This document shows, in pieces, positions 1 to 13,400 of a stretch of DNA of 64,000 nucleotides. A model generated the notes under the pieces. It did no database searches. It saw only the letters and a program-made list of their open reading frames with translations, and had not been told where the DNA came from. Source of the stretch: Paraspadella gotoi. Its lineage: Eukaryota > Chaetognatha. Every line of letters begins with the position of its first letter. Within the stretch, counting starts at the first letter, position 1. The position numbers and the translations under genes were made by a program. The stretch covers positions 15,354,105 through 15,418,104 of the forward strand of contig CM119267.1 in assembly GCA_051294375.1 (NCBI GenBank). Reading direction: 5' to 3'.

Positions 1-220
1 CATTTTCCCGGGTTATTAGTTCTCGCGATTTATCGCATTGTTTCCGCAATTGGCGCCGACAGAAATTCAGATGGGGGAGAGGAGAGCGAGACCCCCGGAG
101 GGAGGGTGGGGGGCGAAAGGGGGGAGGAGGAGGAAGACAAGTTTTTCACGTTCTGGTGAAAGAGAAAGTGACGATTCCGGCCATTCTCGATCATTCGTCT
201 CTAACGGAGAGTATGAAATG
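1..220. other. Non-coding, purine-rich flank
   Basis: G-rich and GA-rich sequence leading into the tetranucleotide array. The open frames here lack any recognisable protein signature or codon bias. I see no gene. Confidence 0.5.

Positions 221-319
<99 letters not shown>
221..319. repeat. (GATA)n microsatellite
   Basis: About 24 uninterrupted copies of the tetranucleotide TAGA/GATA, followed directly by a short (GAAA)n stretch to about 345. A uniform tract of this length is probably length-polymorphic. Confidence 0.97.
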
Positions 320-429
320 AAAGAAAGAAAGAAAGAAAGAAAGAGGCGAGAAAAAAGATCGACATATGGCAAGAAAGAAAGAAATAAAGAAACTAAAGAA
401 ACGATTAGACAGTTAAAACGAAAAAAAAA

Positions 430-556
430 AGAAAATAAATAAAAAAATAAATAAATAAATAAATTTTAAAAAAATAAATAAATAAAAAAAATAAAAAAAA
501 AAAAACAAAAAAAAACAATTAAATAAATAAATAAATGAATGAATGAATGAATGAAG
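430..556. repeat. A-rich (AAAT)n and (AATG)n simple repeats
   Basis: Interrupted AAAT units with poly-A runs, changing into five or six AATG units just before the N gap. Simple-sequence DNA without coding signal. Confidence 0.85.
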
Positions 557-617
557 GGTGAGGGCCCTTGGGCTTCTTTTCAGGGCGGTGCCACGAATGG
601 CCCGATTTCCAGACTGA

Positions 618-1454
618 NNNNNNNNNNNNNNNNNNNNNNNNNNNNNNNNNNNNNNNNNNNNNNNNNNNNNNNNNNNNNNNNNNNNNNNNNNNNNNNNNNN
701 NNNNNNNNNNNNNNNNNNNNNNNNNNNNNNNNNNNNNNNNNNNNNNNNNNNNNNNNNNNNNNNNNNNNNNNNNNNNNNNNNNNNNNNNNNNNNNNNNNNN
801 NNNNNNNNNNNNNNNNNNNNNNNNNNNNNNNNNNNNNNNNNNNNNNNNNNNNNNNNNNNNNNNNNNNNNNNNNNNNNNNNNNNNNNNNNNNNNNNNNNNN
901 NNNNNNNNNNNNNNNNNNNNNNNNNNNNNNNNNNNNNNNNNNNNNNNNNNNNNNNNNNNNNNNNNNNNNNNNNNNNNNNNNNNNNNNNNNNNNNNNNNNN
1001 NNNNNNNNNNNNNNNNNNNNNNNNNNNNNNNNNNNNNNNNNNNNNNNNNNNNNNNNNNNNNNNNNNNNNNNNNNNNNNNNNNNNNNNNNNNNNNNNNNNN
1101 NNNNNNNNNNNNNNNNNNNNNNNNNNNNNNNNNNNNNNNNNNNNNNNNNNNNNNNNNNNNNNNNNNNNNNNNNNNNNNNNNNNNNNNNNNNNNNNNNNNN
1201 NNNNNNNNNNNNNNNNNNNNNNNNNNNNNNNNNNNNNNNNNNNNNNNNNNNNNNNNNNNNNNNNNNNNNNNNNNNNNNNNNNNNNNNNNNNNNNNNNNNN
1301 NNNNNNNNNNNNNNNNNNNNNNNNNNNNNNNNNNNNNNNNNNNNNNNNNNNNNNNNNNNNNNNNNNNNNNNNNNNNNNNNNNNNNNNNNNNNNNNNNNNN
1401 NNNNNNNNNNNNNNNNNNNNNNNNNNNNNNNNNNNNNNNNNNNNNNNNNNNNNN
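618..1454. other. Assembly gap (837 N)
   Basis: A run of undetermined bases. Any open frame crossing it is meaningless. Confidence 0.99.
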
Positions 1455-2243
1455 AACTCTCCAGATTCAGAGCGAGTGAGTTAGCGAGTGATGGATAGGT
1501 AAGTTTGGGAGTGAGATACAAAGTGACATAAAGAGAGAGGGACTCAGTCATCAGGTAATCAGTCAGTCAGTCAAGTTGTTGATAGAAGAGTATAGAGAGA
1601 TGGAGAGATGAGTAGAGATTGAGAGAGAGAGAGAGAGAGAGAGGCATTTATTCGTTTTCACTCTCGTTATTCTAATCGTGATATTTTTCTTTTGGCTTTT
1701 CATATTAGAATTTTTATTTGTTTTTTTTTTTATTTCGTTGGGTCGACTCGCGTCACATCCGATGGGAATTGCTCCTTTTACGACATCGACTCTATAATGC
1801 CAATTATTTTTAAACTCGTTCAATTCGATGTTATTAACGTCTTTTTTATGAATTGGGTTAGCCATCATAAACCATCACAGCGCCGTCACATTTTTATCTT
1901 AAAAATATCACTCCCATCTGTTCATGTTCATTGCCGTCATCCATAAATGTCATCAACCCACCGCGAATGATCGAAGCATCAAGCAATCACCAAGCCATCG
2001 TAGCAATCATTTGTCGCAACTGCTTTCTCGATTGTCAAGGCCCGCCCATCAACGAGGCGATCCTCTCTTCAGTACCTCAATAAATGAGCCTCGTAGGCGG
2101 AGATGTGTTCGATTTCTCTGGCGGCGTTGGAGTAAGGGCCATATAGGCTGTCCACGTCCACCGAAGATTTGCCTGAGTGAAAAAAAAACAAAATGGCAAT
2201 GACTTGTGACTATGAGCCAATTAATGAAAATTTTAAAAATATA
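1455..2243. other. Non-coding DNA, no gene seen
   Basis: Contains a short (GA)n run at about 1619-1643 and then mixed sequence. Open frames are short and carry no recognisable domain. I see nothing further that I can support. Confidence 0.45.
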
Positions 2244-2985
2244 CACCGTGATCTTTTGAAACACGCCGCTAGAAAAAATTCACCATGGAAAACGTGAAGA
2301 GATTTTAAAATTTTGAAAAGAGATACCTAATATAAATACTTAGTATAAATATCATTTCTTTCGGTTTACTTCTACTTTAACAGTAAGAGGTAAAAGATAG
2401 CTTTGAAACTGATCTCCCGGCTTGATAGCCTAATGTTTTTGAATGAAAAATTTTTATCTTACGTACTGGATAATTTATAAAAAAGTATTTCAAAAAATAA
2501 TAATAATATTTACATTGCCTGAAAGCCCTTTAAAAACTGTATACTATGATACAATTTTCGATTCTGTAGTATAAAAAAATATATTTTTGAGGCTAAGTAA
2601 AAGTTATAAGGTATAGAATTTAACTCCCTTACTTTATAATCAGTGGTCAAGAATATTACTTTTAATAAATTATAATCAATATTCCTGAATCAATTTTTAA
2701 TGGGCTTTTTTATGATACCCATATTAGCACTAATTTGTGAGATTATGATTGTTTAACAGAGCCATCAATTCCAGGTAACGAATTTCCCTTTATTTCTGAT
2801 TGAAAAGCTCGAATTTGCTGCTTACTTTTTTTCGAACTCAAAATAAAATCAATTATCAAAAAATGTATGCATAAAAAATGAGTACGTCGTCTTGTCTTTA
2901 TATATCTTTTTTTAAAATGTTAAAATCTCTACGCGTTTTCATATGGTGAATTTTTTATAGCAGCGTGTTTCAAATTGTCACAGTG
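2244..2985. mobile_element. MITE with long terminal inverted repeats and TA flanks
   Basis: The segment starting at 2244 (CACCGTGATCTTTTGAAACA) and the reverse complement of the segment ending at 2985 (CACTGTGACAATTTGAAACA) are the same sequence with a few mismatches. The match continues inward for roughly 80-90 bp, through a shared AAATTCACCAT block. Both outer ends are flanked by TA, as expected for a Tc1/mariner-type target duplication. The AT-rich interior of roughly 570 bp has no transposase reading frame, so this is a non-autonomous element. Family assignment to Tc1/mariner is inference from the TA flanks and the CACTG-like tip only. Confidence 0.8.
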
Positions 2986-3509
2986 TATGTCATAATCCAT
3001 TGATAAAAAGAATCTTTCGCTATCATAATCTTAATTACAAAAGCTACGAAAGAAGAGGCGATATTCGCAATGTTATTAGTAATTGCGGAGCAGAGGAGCA
3101 ATAAGGACCACAATAATAGTAGCAACCGTCACGACGTAAATTAGTTATTTTACGTATTTTGGAAGAAACGATAAGAAAAAATGACAAAAGTGAGACCATT
3201 ATCAAGGGCTGATTTTTTTTTGATTGTGGTAGTAGTAGAAAAAAAATTAAAAATGAAATTTAAAAAAAAAAGGCTAAAAGCCAAAAGATTCTGCGAAAAA
3301 CATTAAAAATATTCAAATTTCGCAAAAAATAAAACCCCAAAAATTGAAAGCATTGTTTGTCTCGCGAATCGAGGCCAGAATCGACGTTTCCGCCCATGAC
3401 GTTCGCCATTTCCCCCCCAGACTAACAATGCGGTACCTTTTTTTTACCCATGAACCCTTTTTGCCTCATTACTTCCGAGTGTGCCTCCCATCCCCCCGCC
3501 TCCACTTAC
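2986..3509. other. AT-rich intergenic DNA, no gene seen
   Basis: Poly-A and poly-T rich sequence between the MITE and the large duplicated block. Nothing coding or structured is evident. Confidence 0.45.
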
Positions 3510-6500
3510 ACCGTTCGTTCGCTGCGTCCACGCTTAATCTTTTTTTTCTCCGCTGTTATTTTCCCAGGTCGGCTTGGTCACCTCGTCGGACACAATTGAC
3601 GGGCATGCAAGCAATTCGCCGCCGGGCGGGCGGGAGGGGCGGAGGGAGTGGGCAAGGGGTTGGCGGGAGGGGGGGTTTGGGGAGGCGAGTTGGTGAGAAA
3701 TCTATTTCGAATGCTCGCAAAATACCTTAAATGAGCGTTTTGCGTACAATTGAGGCTTAGCTGGATGGTTTTTGGAGTTTTTTATAAGAATAAATGTAAA
3801 TGGTTTGCTTCGGATTTTGATCGAAAGGCGATGTTAATTTTTTTTTGATTTGTTTAGCTTGTATTGTGAAAATTGCTTATAGTTTTCTGGTTTTTCATCA
3901 GCATAGAATTGGGGTTAACGGTTTTTTCGCAATCGGGTAAACATAAGATTTCGGAATCTTCTTTTACCGTATTTTAAATTTCAGATTTTTTTTTAATTTG
4001 CTTTTTTCCTGTAATTTTTTTCTTTTTTATTCGTCAATTTTTTTTTTTCCATTCTAGTTCAAATTTTTTTTTCAAACAATTAATTCTAATTATATTCATA
4101 AAAGGTTTTTTTATTAATAGTTTATTACAAATATCGAGATTGGTTTATTTATTAAATTGCATTCGAAATTCAATCATTTCAAATCAGAATGAAAGAGGAT
4201 GATATGCAAGAGAGAGATCAGTGATTCGTAGAGAGAGAGATGAGAAAGAGAGAGAGTAGACTTGCTCTAGAATCTTTTTCAAGTTCAGGAGCAACTAATC
4301 TTGTTTAGGTTATAGTGCGCAAAAAACCATTGTGAGCAGAGTATTGGAAGTCCGGTATCAATAGAATCTAAAATTTATGATAAAAAGACAGAAATTTATC
4401 GAAAGAGGAAAGTAAAACAACTAATATGTTCTCAAAAGATTTTCAGAAGACTGTTCTCATTTTGTAGCGGGCATATCGGTGAGACATATGCATGAATTCA
4501 GTAAAGCGAGTTGAAGTAATATTCATCTCTTGAATTCGCCGTTGCGAACGAAAAAATTTGTTCAGTGGAAAACAATAAATGAAGAAAATTGCATTAATTC
4601 GGAATTCCAAGCGTTTGTAACGTTTTAACCTATTTCTTTTCGGTTTTAACCCCATTTTTGCGTGATGTGAAAGAAACTGTTGTAATTATGCAATGTTTTT
4701 AAAAGTTTTTTAATTTGTGAGGCTTGTTAAATTTTGACATTTTGAAAACTAGACGAGAATTCGCTTAAAAAAAATTCACATTTTTCTAATAGAGATTTCG
4801 TATAATCTGACTACCATTGGAAAACGAGATTGCAGAAATTCGGTAAAAAACGTTGTTAAGGAACAATCGATCCGATAGCGGTTTTAATCTTAGAGTTAGC
4901 AATTGTCTTTATGAGATTTGAATAAAGGATTATAATTAAACGCAGCCAGGGGAAATGCAGCTAGTATCTCGAGAATTTCAAAACTTGTTTTTACTATAGA
5001 ATGAAAGGAAATTTTTTGCTTTTTCAAAATTGTAAACGGGGCTAGGGTATGTTAAGCATTATAAATATTACTTGAATTTTTGAGTTTAAAGCCCTTGTCT
5101 AAGAGCTTGCCAAATTTTTCTTTTCAGATTAATGACAAAAATAGCTTTCATAGTAAAGCGCACATGTGTAAAGTCATTGGTTATGGTTTGACACATGAAA
5201 ATTTTTATTTAATAATGAAATTAAGAAGGTTGAGAGAAAAAACTGATTTTTTTCCTGATATTCTTGAAGGAACGAAAGATAAGGGATGGCAATAGTACCA
5301 AATGAGGCATAATATTAGGCACATACAAGTTACATATTAGAATATTTTGCTGAAACTCTTTACAGGGTGAGTGTCAAGACTAGTCAAAATTATAATGAAA
5401 TTTTAAAAACTAATGAAACCATAAAAATAAATGAAATTTTAAATTTTTTTAGTGATTCTGAAAGAAAAAAGGCTAAAATTGTACTATAGTGAACTTTAAG
5501 TTTTTGGATAAAGAAATATAATTTTTTTTTTCAATACATATTATGCTTCATGATATTAAAGCAGCTTACAAAATTCTACAAATTTATTCATCCATACAAG
5601 TGAATATTTTATCTTTCTTTTACAAGGCAAAAGTAAACATTATTTTATGTTAGAGACAGGGGATGTTTATGAAATGAGCTGGAAGAGGTTCAACTACTTC
5701 ACTTTAATGTATTTTTCAATAATAAAATAGGCGAGATCTTTTATTATTTAACTTTCACAGGTTCAACAATGACATTTACTTTCATAATATCGACCAATGT
5801 TAATGTTATTATTACATACTTATTTTTTTTACGCAGAAATCATGAGAAATAACAGAAAGTTATGGATTCTTCGCTATCGTATTAAGAAAAAAAAAATTAC
5901 TTTGCGGATTATGTTTTGTAGAGGAAAGTCGAATGGGCGAACATCTAAAGGGCGAGATGGTTGAAAAAAAGGGGTGGGAATTTTGAATGGTTTCTAAGGA
6001 TTTTCGAAATAGTGAGGGTCGAATTAAAAGGCGAGACTTGAGATTGTACAGATTTCAGTCATTCAGCATTTCGATGAATAGATGTGTAACAGTATAAGAA
6101 AAAAGTCCTGGGATTCTTTTTTATAGCGGCTATTAAAAATTGTTAAATGTTTTATGAAAAGAGTTGGTGAGGAGTTATGTGTAGAATTTTGCTCCTTTAC
6201 GTTTTTCTCTTTCGTGTTGCTCCAATGAATTGATCTGTCCGACAGACGACTAGCGATGAGACTGCCCGCCTTTTTGCGCGATTGAAAGAGACGCATGCCT
6301 GACATCGAAAAGGGGTCGGACTAATCGGTTCCCGCGCCGTCAATGCTCTCAGGATAATAAGGAGAAAAAGATGGAGACCAAGTTTTTTTTTTTCATCCTG
6401 AAGAAGAAAGAGGAAATAAAAGGGGAGAAGAGGATGAAAGGATACAAGGTAGAAAAAAGAAAGAGAGTAAAAATAGAAGATTAAGAAAAGAGAGAGATGG

Positions 6501-9500
6501 GTGAGAAAGGCAATAAGAAAAGGGAAAGAGAAAAGGGATGGAAGATGGAGAGAATAAAAATTGGGTGTTTGAGGTGAAAAACGAAGCGAAGGATGGAATA
6601 AATGGTGAGGTGCTGGCTTTCTCTGTTATCCTTGACAAGTCTCTAGTGTCACTTGTCCGATTGCTTTGTCACGAACTTTTCTAAGCCGTGTTGCATGACG
6701 GCGCACTAATTCCCGCACGAAATTGATTCGTTCCCTTTCACTGTGCGGCCTTGTGTGTGTGCGGTGTGTGTGTGTCTCTTCTCTCCTCCCGTCTATTGGC
6801 TTGTATGTTGGAAAGGTCTAATCGATGGTCATTTTTTAGAATTGTTTTTTTTTTTTCACTCGGCCTGAGCGTGCTTTTTATTCTAGACATTACTGTCTCA
6901 CCTTCGTCTGCATCTTTTGTCTTTCTTTTCTCCTCTCATTTTCTATCCCAATCCTTTTCTTTTTCTTCGAATTTCTTTTTAGGCAGTTTTTCGCTTTGAC
7001 AGCACATCGAGCATATTATCGCGAATCGCCGGACTTTTTTCGCGGCTTCTTCTTTGCCCCTTGTTTGCTTAAAGCTCTCTTTCTTCTCTTTCTCTCTATC
7101 TGCGTTTCCTTCCTCATTCTTCACTCTAACCGCTCACTGTATTTGTCACCATTAACTGCCTCTCATCCGTCTCTCTGTCTCCCTTTCTATCATCTATCTT
7201 TTCCCCCTGCATCTCTCCGTTCCTTACTGCAGACCCCGATCGTTCTGCTTCTTTTTCTTGTCTTTTGATTCGAGATATGAAGACAAAATCGCTCGCTCCT
7301 CATTCCATGCTCATGATGTTTTTTTCTCGGCGGAGATCGCGTTAGGCGAGTCTCTTGATCGATGAGATCGAGAAAATTGTTCGATAAGTTCGTCCAGAGA
7401 CAAGGAAAGGGGAGAGGTAAGTGAGGGGATGGAGGGAAGACAATGTTGGAGGAGTTGTAGCCATATTGAGGGGAGTATAGGGAGAGAGACGAGAGAGGAG
7501 AGAACGGAGAAAGAAAGAGAGGAATGAAGAATAGAGAAAGAAAGAAAGACAAGAAGAATAGCAAGCTAATGCAAAGTTTAAAACAGAAACAAGTGAGATG
7601 TACGCTGTAAATAGAAGATCAAAGATGACGATGATCAGTGATGGTACTGGGTCATCTGTCAGATGTTGCATCATAACATCATAGACATGAGATTAGAATT
7701 ATTTGATGTTTTTTCGTCGTTCATCATCATCATCGATCATCATCCTCTGGGACTCTTCTCTTTTATTCTTACCAATCGCGCTCCAACTTTAGAATCTCCC
7801 CCCAGAGACACCCATTTTTCTTTTGCTGCAACGCTTGCACGCGAAACGTCGCGCGCGCGTGACTATGTACGAGGATCACGATGCTACGAGGAGTATATGA
7901 CAGAGGAGCAGGTAGTTTCTTTTGTCACTCGATGTGTTATGCTTTCTAAGACTAACCTCTTAGTCGGTTTCAGGCAGTCGCGATAGGTGCTGTCGCGCAA
8001 GGCAGCGCCATTTTCTCTCGACGCTCGAGAGATTGTCACGGGCAGTGCGGTATCGTGTACGGTGACTGGTTGATGGGAGCGTTATCCGAGCATGGTAGCG
8101 ATGGCATAGTATAGTATATATAGTCTAGGGAGATGGAGTGTGAATCTTGTGCGGGGTAGTAATTCTTCATATTCATGGAATCATTGATCAGTCAGCCTCG
8201 TATCGTCGGGATTGCTCGTCGTCTTCTCGGTCGTTTGTCACCAGTCTTCTTGTTTTCTTTCTTTTTTTTCTGCGGAGGAGGAACCTCCTTATCTGTCACG
8301 TCTCATCTTCCCTCCTCTCGCCTTTCACTTCCGAGCTATCCCCAAAACGACCAAAACAGCCCAACCCTTATGTCTATCGTCTGGCCACCAAGGACAATAC
8401 GTCTGCTCTTAATTGCGGACCAGACAAAAAGAGAGGAGTGGAAAGGACTGGTGGGTTGTATGAGAGTATAAAGACGGACCCCGCGCAGGACGGTGGCGCA
8501 CTTCGGTATTAGAAGACCGCACACGAGAAATGGCAACGGAACCAATGAAAAGGGGTGAGTGGGAGATAACGCTGACACGATAATGTGAGGAGATGAACGG
8601 AAAGATAAGATGGACGAAGGGTGAGGGAGCTAGGATGTCTGATTCCATTACACTCACCACCCCGCTGGCTCCGTTTTGGTGCGAAAGAATGGGGAAGTGC
8701 AGGGCAGACAAAGAGAAGAAGAAAGAAAGAAGAAGAAGAAAGAAGAAGAAAGAGGAATAAGAAAGAAAGAAAGAAAGAAAGGAAAGAAAGAAAGAAAGAA
8801 GAAAGAAAGAAAGCAAATAAGGAAAGAATAAGAACGAGAAGAAAAAAGAAAGAAAGAGACCAACATGACAGGCAGAGCAGGACGAGAGGGAGAGGAGAGA
8901 GAGAGAGAAGGCTCCGAGTTTTAAGAAGCTTGGCGAAGTAACTAAAAAAGAATTTTGCCAATTTTTCCGGACGACGGCCTGAGAATAGGTAGGAACGCGG
9001 TCCGACGAGAAAAATTCAGCTGCTGGGATTGTGTGGATTGCGGTCCAGAAGCTCGGATCTGGTCTAGGTGGATGGCGGTGAAAGAGGGGAGCGGAGAAGT
9101 TGGGGCGGTCAGTTGCGTTCGTTTGACGAAGGCGGCAGCGGCGGAGCGACGGGCGAAGAGTAGAGCCGGCGGATGAATGTGGCCCTAACGAGAATCTTAT
9201 TGGGCCTCGAACTGGTTAGAAACGGCGAAAGCGGGCTGCTAGAAAGACGACGCGACGAAGCACGCCGACGAAACGACGACTGAGCAAAGTCAGTGCAAAC
9301 TGCGCAACACAATGAGAATGCCGATAAGGAGCATTAAAATAAGTACACTCTCCATTCACTTTTTTTTTTTTTTTTCTTTATCTTTCTTGCAATTTTTTTT
9401 TTCTTCTTCTTCAAACGATCATTCTTTTCGAATCGGTTTTTTAATTGGATTTTATACATAAAATCGCCCGTCACAAAGTTTTATTATACTTTATTATAAT

Positions 9501-10713
9501 TTTATGATTTTTGTGAAAATAATTAACTGGCAACATCCTAAAAGAAACTTCTAATTTTTCTTTTTAAAGTTTTTGCAACAAAAAGCATGAAAGAAAATGA
9601 ATTTAAAACACAAACTTTTTCGTGACTATACAACATTTTTCATTCTTCTAACTATTAAGTTAATATTTGCTTTTTTAAAACCCTAACTTAAAAGATTTTA
9701 ATTTTACAATTCCTCTTTGACAGGCGATGAGCGCATTGTATTACAGACCTTCCCATCAATAAAAGAAGACCGCTGCAGAGTCACCAATTTTTTTAAGATC
9801 GTGAGAAGAATCGAAATTCCCCCTTGACAACGGCTAACAACCGGCCTGGAACAGTCGAGGAAGCGAATAAAAGGATTTCCGATCCGACGGGAAGCGTCTG
9901 CTGGAACGCGCGCGTAGTGGGAATAGAATTTGCCTCTTTTTTGTACTTGACTCCGGGAGAGAATATTTTGACTTCGTGAAATGAGAAACGCTCTCGCGGT
10001 TGTCTGTTAACGATCAAACTTTTGAACCTTTTTTTTCAGTAAGTTTTAACGCGATAAAATTACTATCATGCCTTTTGGATTTGTAATTTTTACATTGGTT
10101 ATTGCAACAATGACCACAGTTATATGCTCGTCACCATGAGAGACTAACGGTTGTGTGAGTTTAATACGAAATGCTAGAGAAATGCAAGCATGCAAACCTT
10201 AAACTAAGAGTTTATTGATCATCTGTTCTGGGTCTGGTCAGATCTAAAACAAATCAAGACCAAAAAAAATCATCTCGGGACACTATCCTCGATGTGTCAG
10301 AGACTCTTGGACTGAAATCCCGACTCAACTGCAAGGTGAACTATGATCACGCGATATCATATTTTTGGGACGACTGGTGATATTGGTTTTTTGTAGTGAT
10401 CGTGCCGACAACAACACGCTAAAAAAATATGATAAGTGCCGGAGTCCTGCAACAATTGAGTCAACGAAAACAAGACGACGATGACGAAGGCTCACGAGGA
10501 TGACGACGAGACTCCGATTGACGAAGTGGTCAAAGATATCCCCGACCACTCGGAGACAGAAAAAAAACAGGAAAAGTCGAGCGACGGGGTCGATTTCGGT
10601 TTTCGACGACACAAAGCGGCATCGTTTTTCACGACTCTACGTTTTCATTATCGGAGGGGAGAGAGAGTAGGGGAGAGGTGAGGGAGAGAGAGAGGCGAAG
10701 GGTTAGGGGGAGG
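3510..10713. repeat. Large tandem duplication, left copy
   Basis: About 7.2 kb of non-coding DNA that recurs at 10739-16285. Matching landmarks include the GC-rich stretch at 3580-3690 (10790-10910), the block at 6230-6395 (12885-13050), the pyrimidine-rich stretch at 6840-7260 (11990-12420), the GAAA tract at 8730-8860 (14365-14470) and the block at 10325-10710 (15890-16285). The copies differ by very frequent single-base insertions and deletions, many in homopolymers, so open frames are not conserved between them. This argues against coding function. GA, GAAA and TTTC low-complexity tracts are common. I see no gene in it. Confidence 0.85.
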
Positions 10714-10738
10714 NNNNNNNNNNNNNNNNNNNNNNNNN
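10714..10738. other. 25-N gap separating the two duplicate copies
   Basis: Exactly 25 N lie between the end of the left copy and the start of the right copy. A fixed-size gap at this point suggests a scaffolding join rather than measured sequence. Confidence 0.95.
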
Positions 10739-11190
10739 CCGTTCCTTCTCTCCCACGCTTAATCTTTTTTTTTTCTCCGCTGTTATTTTCCCCAGTCGGC
10801 TTGTCCCTCAGTCGGACACATTGACGGGCATCAACCCCTTCGCGCCGGCGGGCGGGAGGGCGGCGGAGTGGGCAGGGGTTGGCGGCGGAGCGGGGGGTTG
10901 AGGGAGGCGAGTGGGTGAGAAAATTCTATTCGGAATCTCGCCAAAATACTTAAATCGACGTTTTGCGTACAACTGAGGCTTAAGCTGGATGGTTTGAGTT
11001 TTTTATAAGATAAAATTAAATGGTTTGCTCGGATTCTTGATCGAAAAGCATGTTAATTTTTTTGAATTTGTTTAGCTTGTTAAATTGTGAAAAAATTGCT
11101 TAATAGTTTCTCTGGTTTTTGAAAGAAAACCTTTGTAAATTATGCAAAATTTTTTAAAGTTTTTTAAATTTGTTGAGCTTGTTAAATTTT

Positions 11191-11549
11191 NNNNNNNNNN
11201 NNNNNNNNNNNNNNNNNNNNNNNNNNNNNNNNNNNNNNNNNNNNNNNNNNNNNNNNNNNNNNNNNNNNNNNNNNNNNNNNNNNNNNNNNNNNNNNNNNNN
11301 NNNNNNNNNNNNNNNNNNNNNNNNNNNNNNNNNNNNNNNNNNNNNNNNNNNNNNNNNNNNNNNNNNNNNNNNNNNNNNNNNNNNNNNNNNNNNNNNNNNN
11401 NNNNNNNNNNNNNNNNNNNNNNNNNNNNNNNNNNNNNNNNNNNNNNNNNNNNNNNNNNNNNNNNNNNNNNNNNNNNNNNNNNNNNNNNNNNNNNNNNNNN
11501 NNNNNNNNNNNNNNNNNNNNNNNNNNNNNNNNNNNNNNNNNNNNNNNNN
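11191..11549. other. Assembly gap (359 N)
   Basis: Undetermined bases inside the right duplicate copy. Flanking sequence corresponds to about 4740 on one side and about 6400 on the other side of the left copy. Confidence 0.99.
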
Positions 11550-12479
11550 GAAAAGAGAAAATAAAAGGGAGAAAAGAGAGATAAAGGATACAAAGGGTAG
11601 AAAAAAGAAAGGAGAGTAAAAATAGAAGATTAAGAAAAGAGAGAGATGGGTGAGAAAAGCAATAAAAGAAAAGGGAAAGAGAAAGGGATGGAGATGGAGA
11701 GAATAAAAAATTGGGTTTTGAGGGTGAAAAGCGAAGGATGGAAATAAATGGTGAGGTGCTGCGCTTTTCTGTTATCCTTGACAAGTCTCTCAGTCACTTT
11801 GTCCGATTGCTTTGTCACGAACTTGTCTAAGCCGCTGTCTGCATCGACGGCGCACTCAATTCCCCACGATTATCTCTCTCCCTCTCTCTGTGTGTGTGTG
11901 TGCGTGTGTGTGTGTCTCTCTCTCTCCTCCCGTCTATTGCTTGTCATGTTGGAAACGTCTAATCGATGGTCATTTTTAGAAAATTGTTTTTTTTTTTCAT
12001 CGCGCCTGAGCGTGCTTTTTATTCTAGAATTACTTTCTCACACTTCGTCTGTCTCAATTTGTCTTTCTTTTTCTCTCATCTTTCTATCCCCAATCCCTTT
12101 TCTTTTTTCTTCGAATTTCTTTTTACAGTTTTTCGCTTGACAGACACATCGAGCAATTATCGCGCGCGGACTTTTTTCGCGGCTTCTTCTTTGCACCCTT
12201 GGCTTAAAGACTCTCTCTCTCTCTCTTCTCTCTCATTCTCGTTTCCTTCCCTCATTTCTTCAACTCTAACCGCCTTCACTGTATTTGTCACCCTTAACTG
12301 CCTCTCTCCGTCTCTCTGTCTCCCTCTCTCTCATCTCATCTTATCTTTCCCCCTGCATCTCCCCGTTCCTTACTCGCAGACACCCGATCCGTTCTGCTTC
12401 TTTTTCTTTCTTTTGTTCGAATATGAAAACAAAATCCTCCTCCTCTTCCCCCTCCTCATCATTTTTTCTCGCGGAGCTC

Positions 12480-12600
12480 GTTAGGAGTCTCTTCATCATG
12501 AATCCGAAAAATCTGTTCGATAAGTTCGTCAGAGACAAAAGGGAAACGGGGAGAGGAGGTGGGGGAAGACATTGAGGAGTTTAGCCATATTGAGATAAGG

Positions 12601-12633
<33 letters not shown>

Positions 12634-12641
12634 AGAAAGAG

Positions 12642-12687
<46 letters not shown>

Positions 12688-12762
12688 CAAGCAAGCAAAT
12701 TTAACAAACAAAAAAGCTGAATGTACGTGTAAATAAAGATAAAGATGACATGTCATTGACGT
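12480..12762. repeat. Internal repeat unit A inside the right copy
   Basis: This unit (starting GTTAGGAGTCTCTTCAT, ending in ATGACATGTCATTGACGT) is almost identical to 13104-13400. Both correspond to the single segment at about 7340-7665 of the left copy. The unit ends exactly at a 10-N gap. Confidence 0.9.
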
Positions 12763-12772
12763 NNNNNNNNNN
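12763..12772. other. 10-N gap
   Basis: Short placeholder gap directly after internal repeat unit A. The sequence after it (GCTTGTTAAATTTTGAA) jumps back to material equivalent to about 4720 of the left copy, which indicates a mis-join. Confidence 0.95.
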
Positions 12773-13103
12773 GCTTGTTAAATTTTGAAATTTTGAAAAC
12801 TTGTTAAATTTTTTAAAAAATTGTAAAGTTGGTTAAATTTTGCATCCTTTACGTTTCTTCTCTTTCGTTTGCTCAACTGAATTTGATCTGTCCGACAAGA
12901 CGGACTACCGACACTGCCCGCCTTTTTGCGAGAAAGAGACGACATCCGCCCGACATCGAAAAGGGCGTCGACCGTAATCGGTTCCCCGCCCGCCCGTCAA
13001 TCGCTCCAGGGATAAATAAGGAGAAAAAGATGGAGACAAGTTTTTTTTTTTTCATCCTGGAAGAAAAGAGAAAATAAAAGGGAGAAAAGAGAGATAAAGG
13101 ACG

Positions 13104-13400
13104 TTAGGAGTCTCTTCATTCATGAATCCGAAAAATCTGTTCGATAAGTTCGTCCAGAGACAAAAGGGAAACGGCGGGAGAGAGGTGGGGGAAGACATTG
13201 AGCGAGTTTAGCCATATTGAGATAAGGGAGAGAAAGAGAGAGAGAGAGAGAGAGAAAAAAGAAAGAAAAAGAGAAGAAAGAAAGAAAGAAAGAAAAGCAA
13301 AGAAAGAGAAGAAAGAAAAAAAGCAAGCACAGCAAATTTAACAAACAAAAAAGCTGAATGTACGTGTAAATAAAGATAAAGATGACATGTCATTGACGTC
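13104..13400. repeat. Internal repeat unit B inside the right copy
   Basis: Near-identical to 12480-12762 and followed by the unique continuation that matches the left copy from about 7665. Its 5' junction at about 13103 is abrupt: sequence equivalent to about 6440 is joined to sequence equivalent to about 7340. Confidence 0.9.

Noticed and set aside
551-1498. Open frames of about 300 codons at the left edge
   Set aside because: They consist almost wholly of N-gap filler, with only a few real codons at the ends.
10325-10612. A 95-codon minus-strand frame with a partly similar frame at 15816-16181
   Set aside because: The resemblance comes from the large duplication; indels shift the frame between copies, so there is no evidence of coding constraint.
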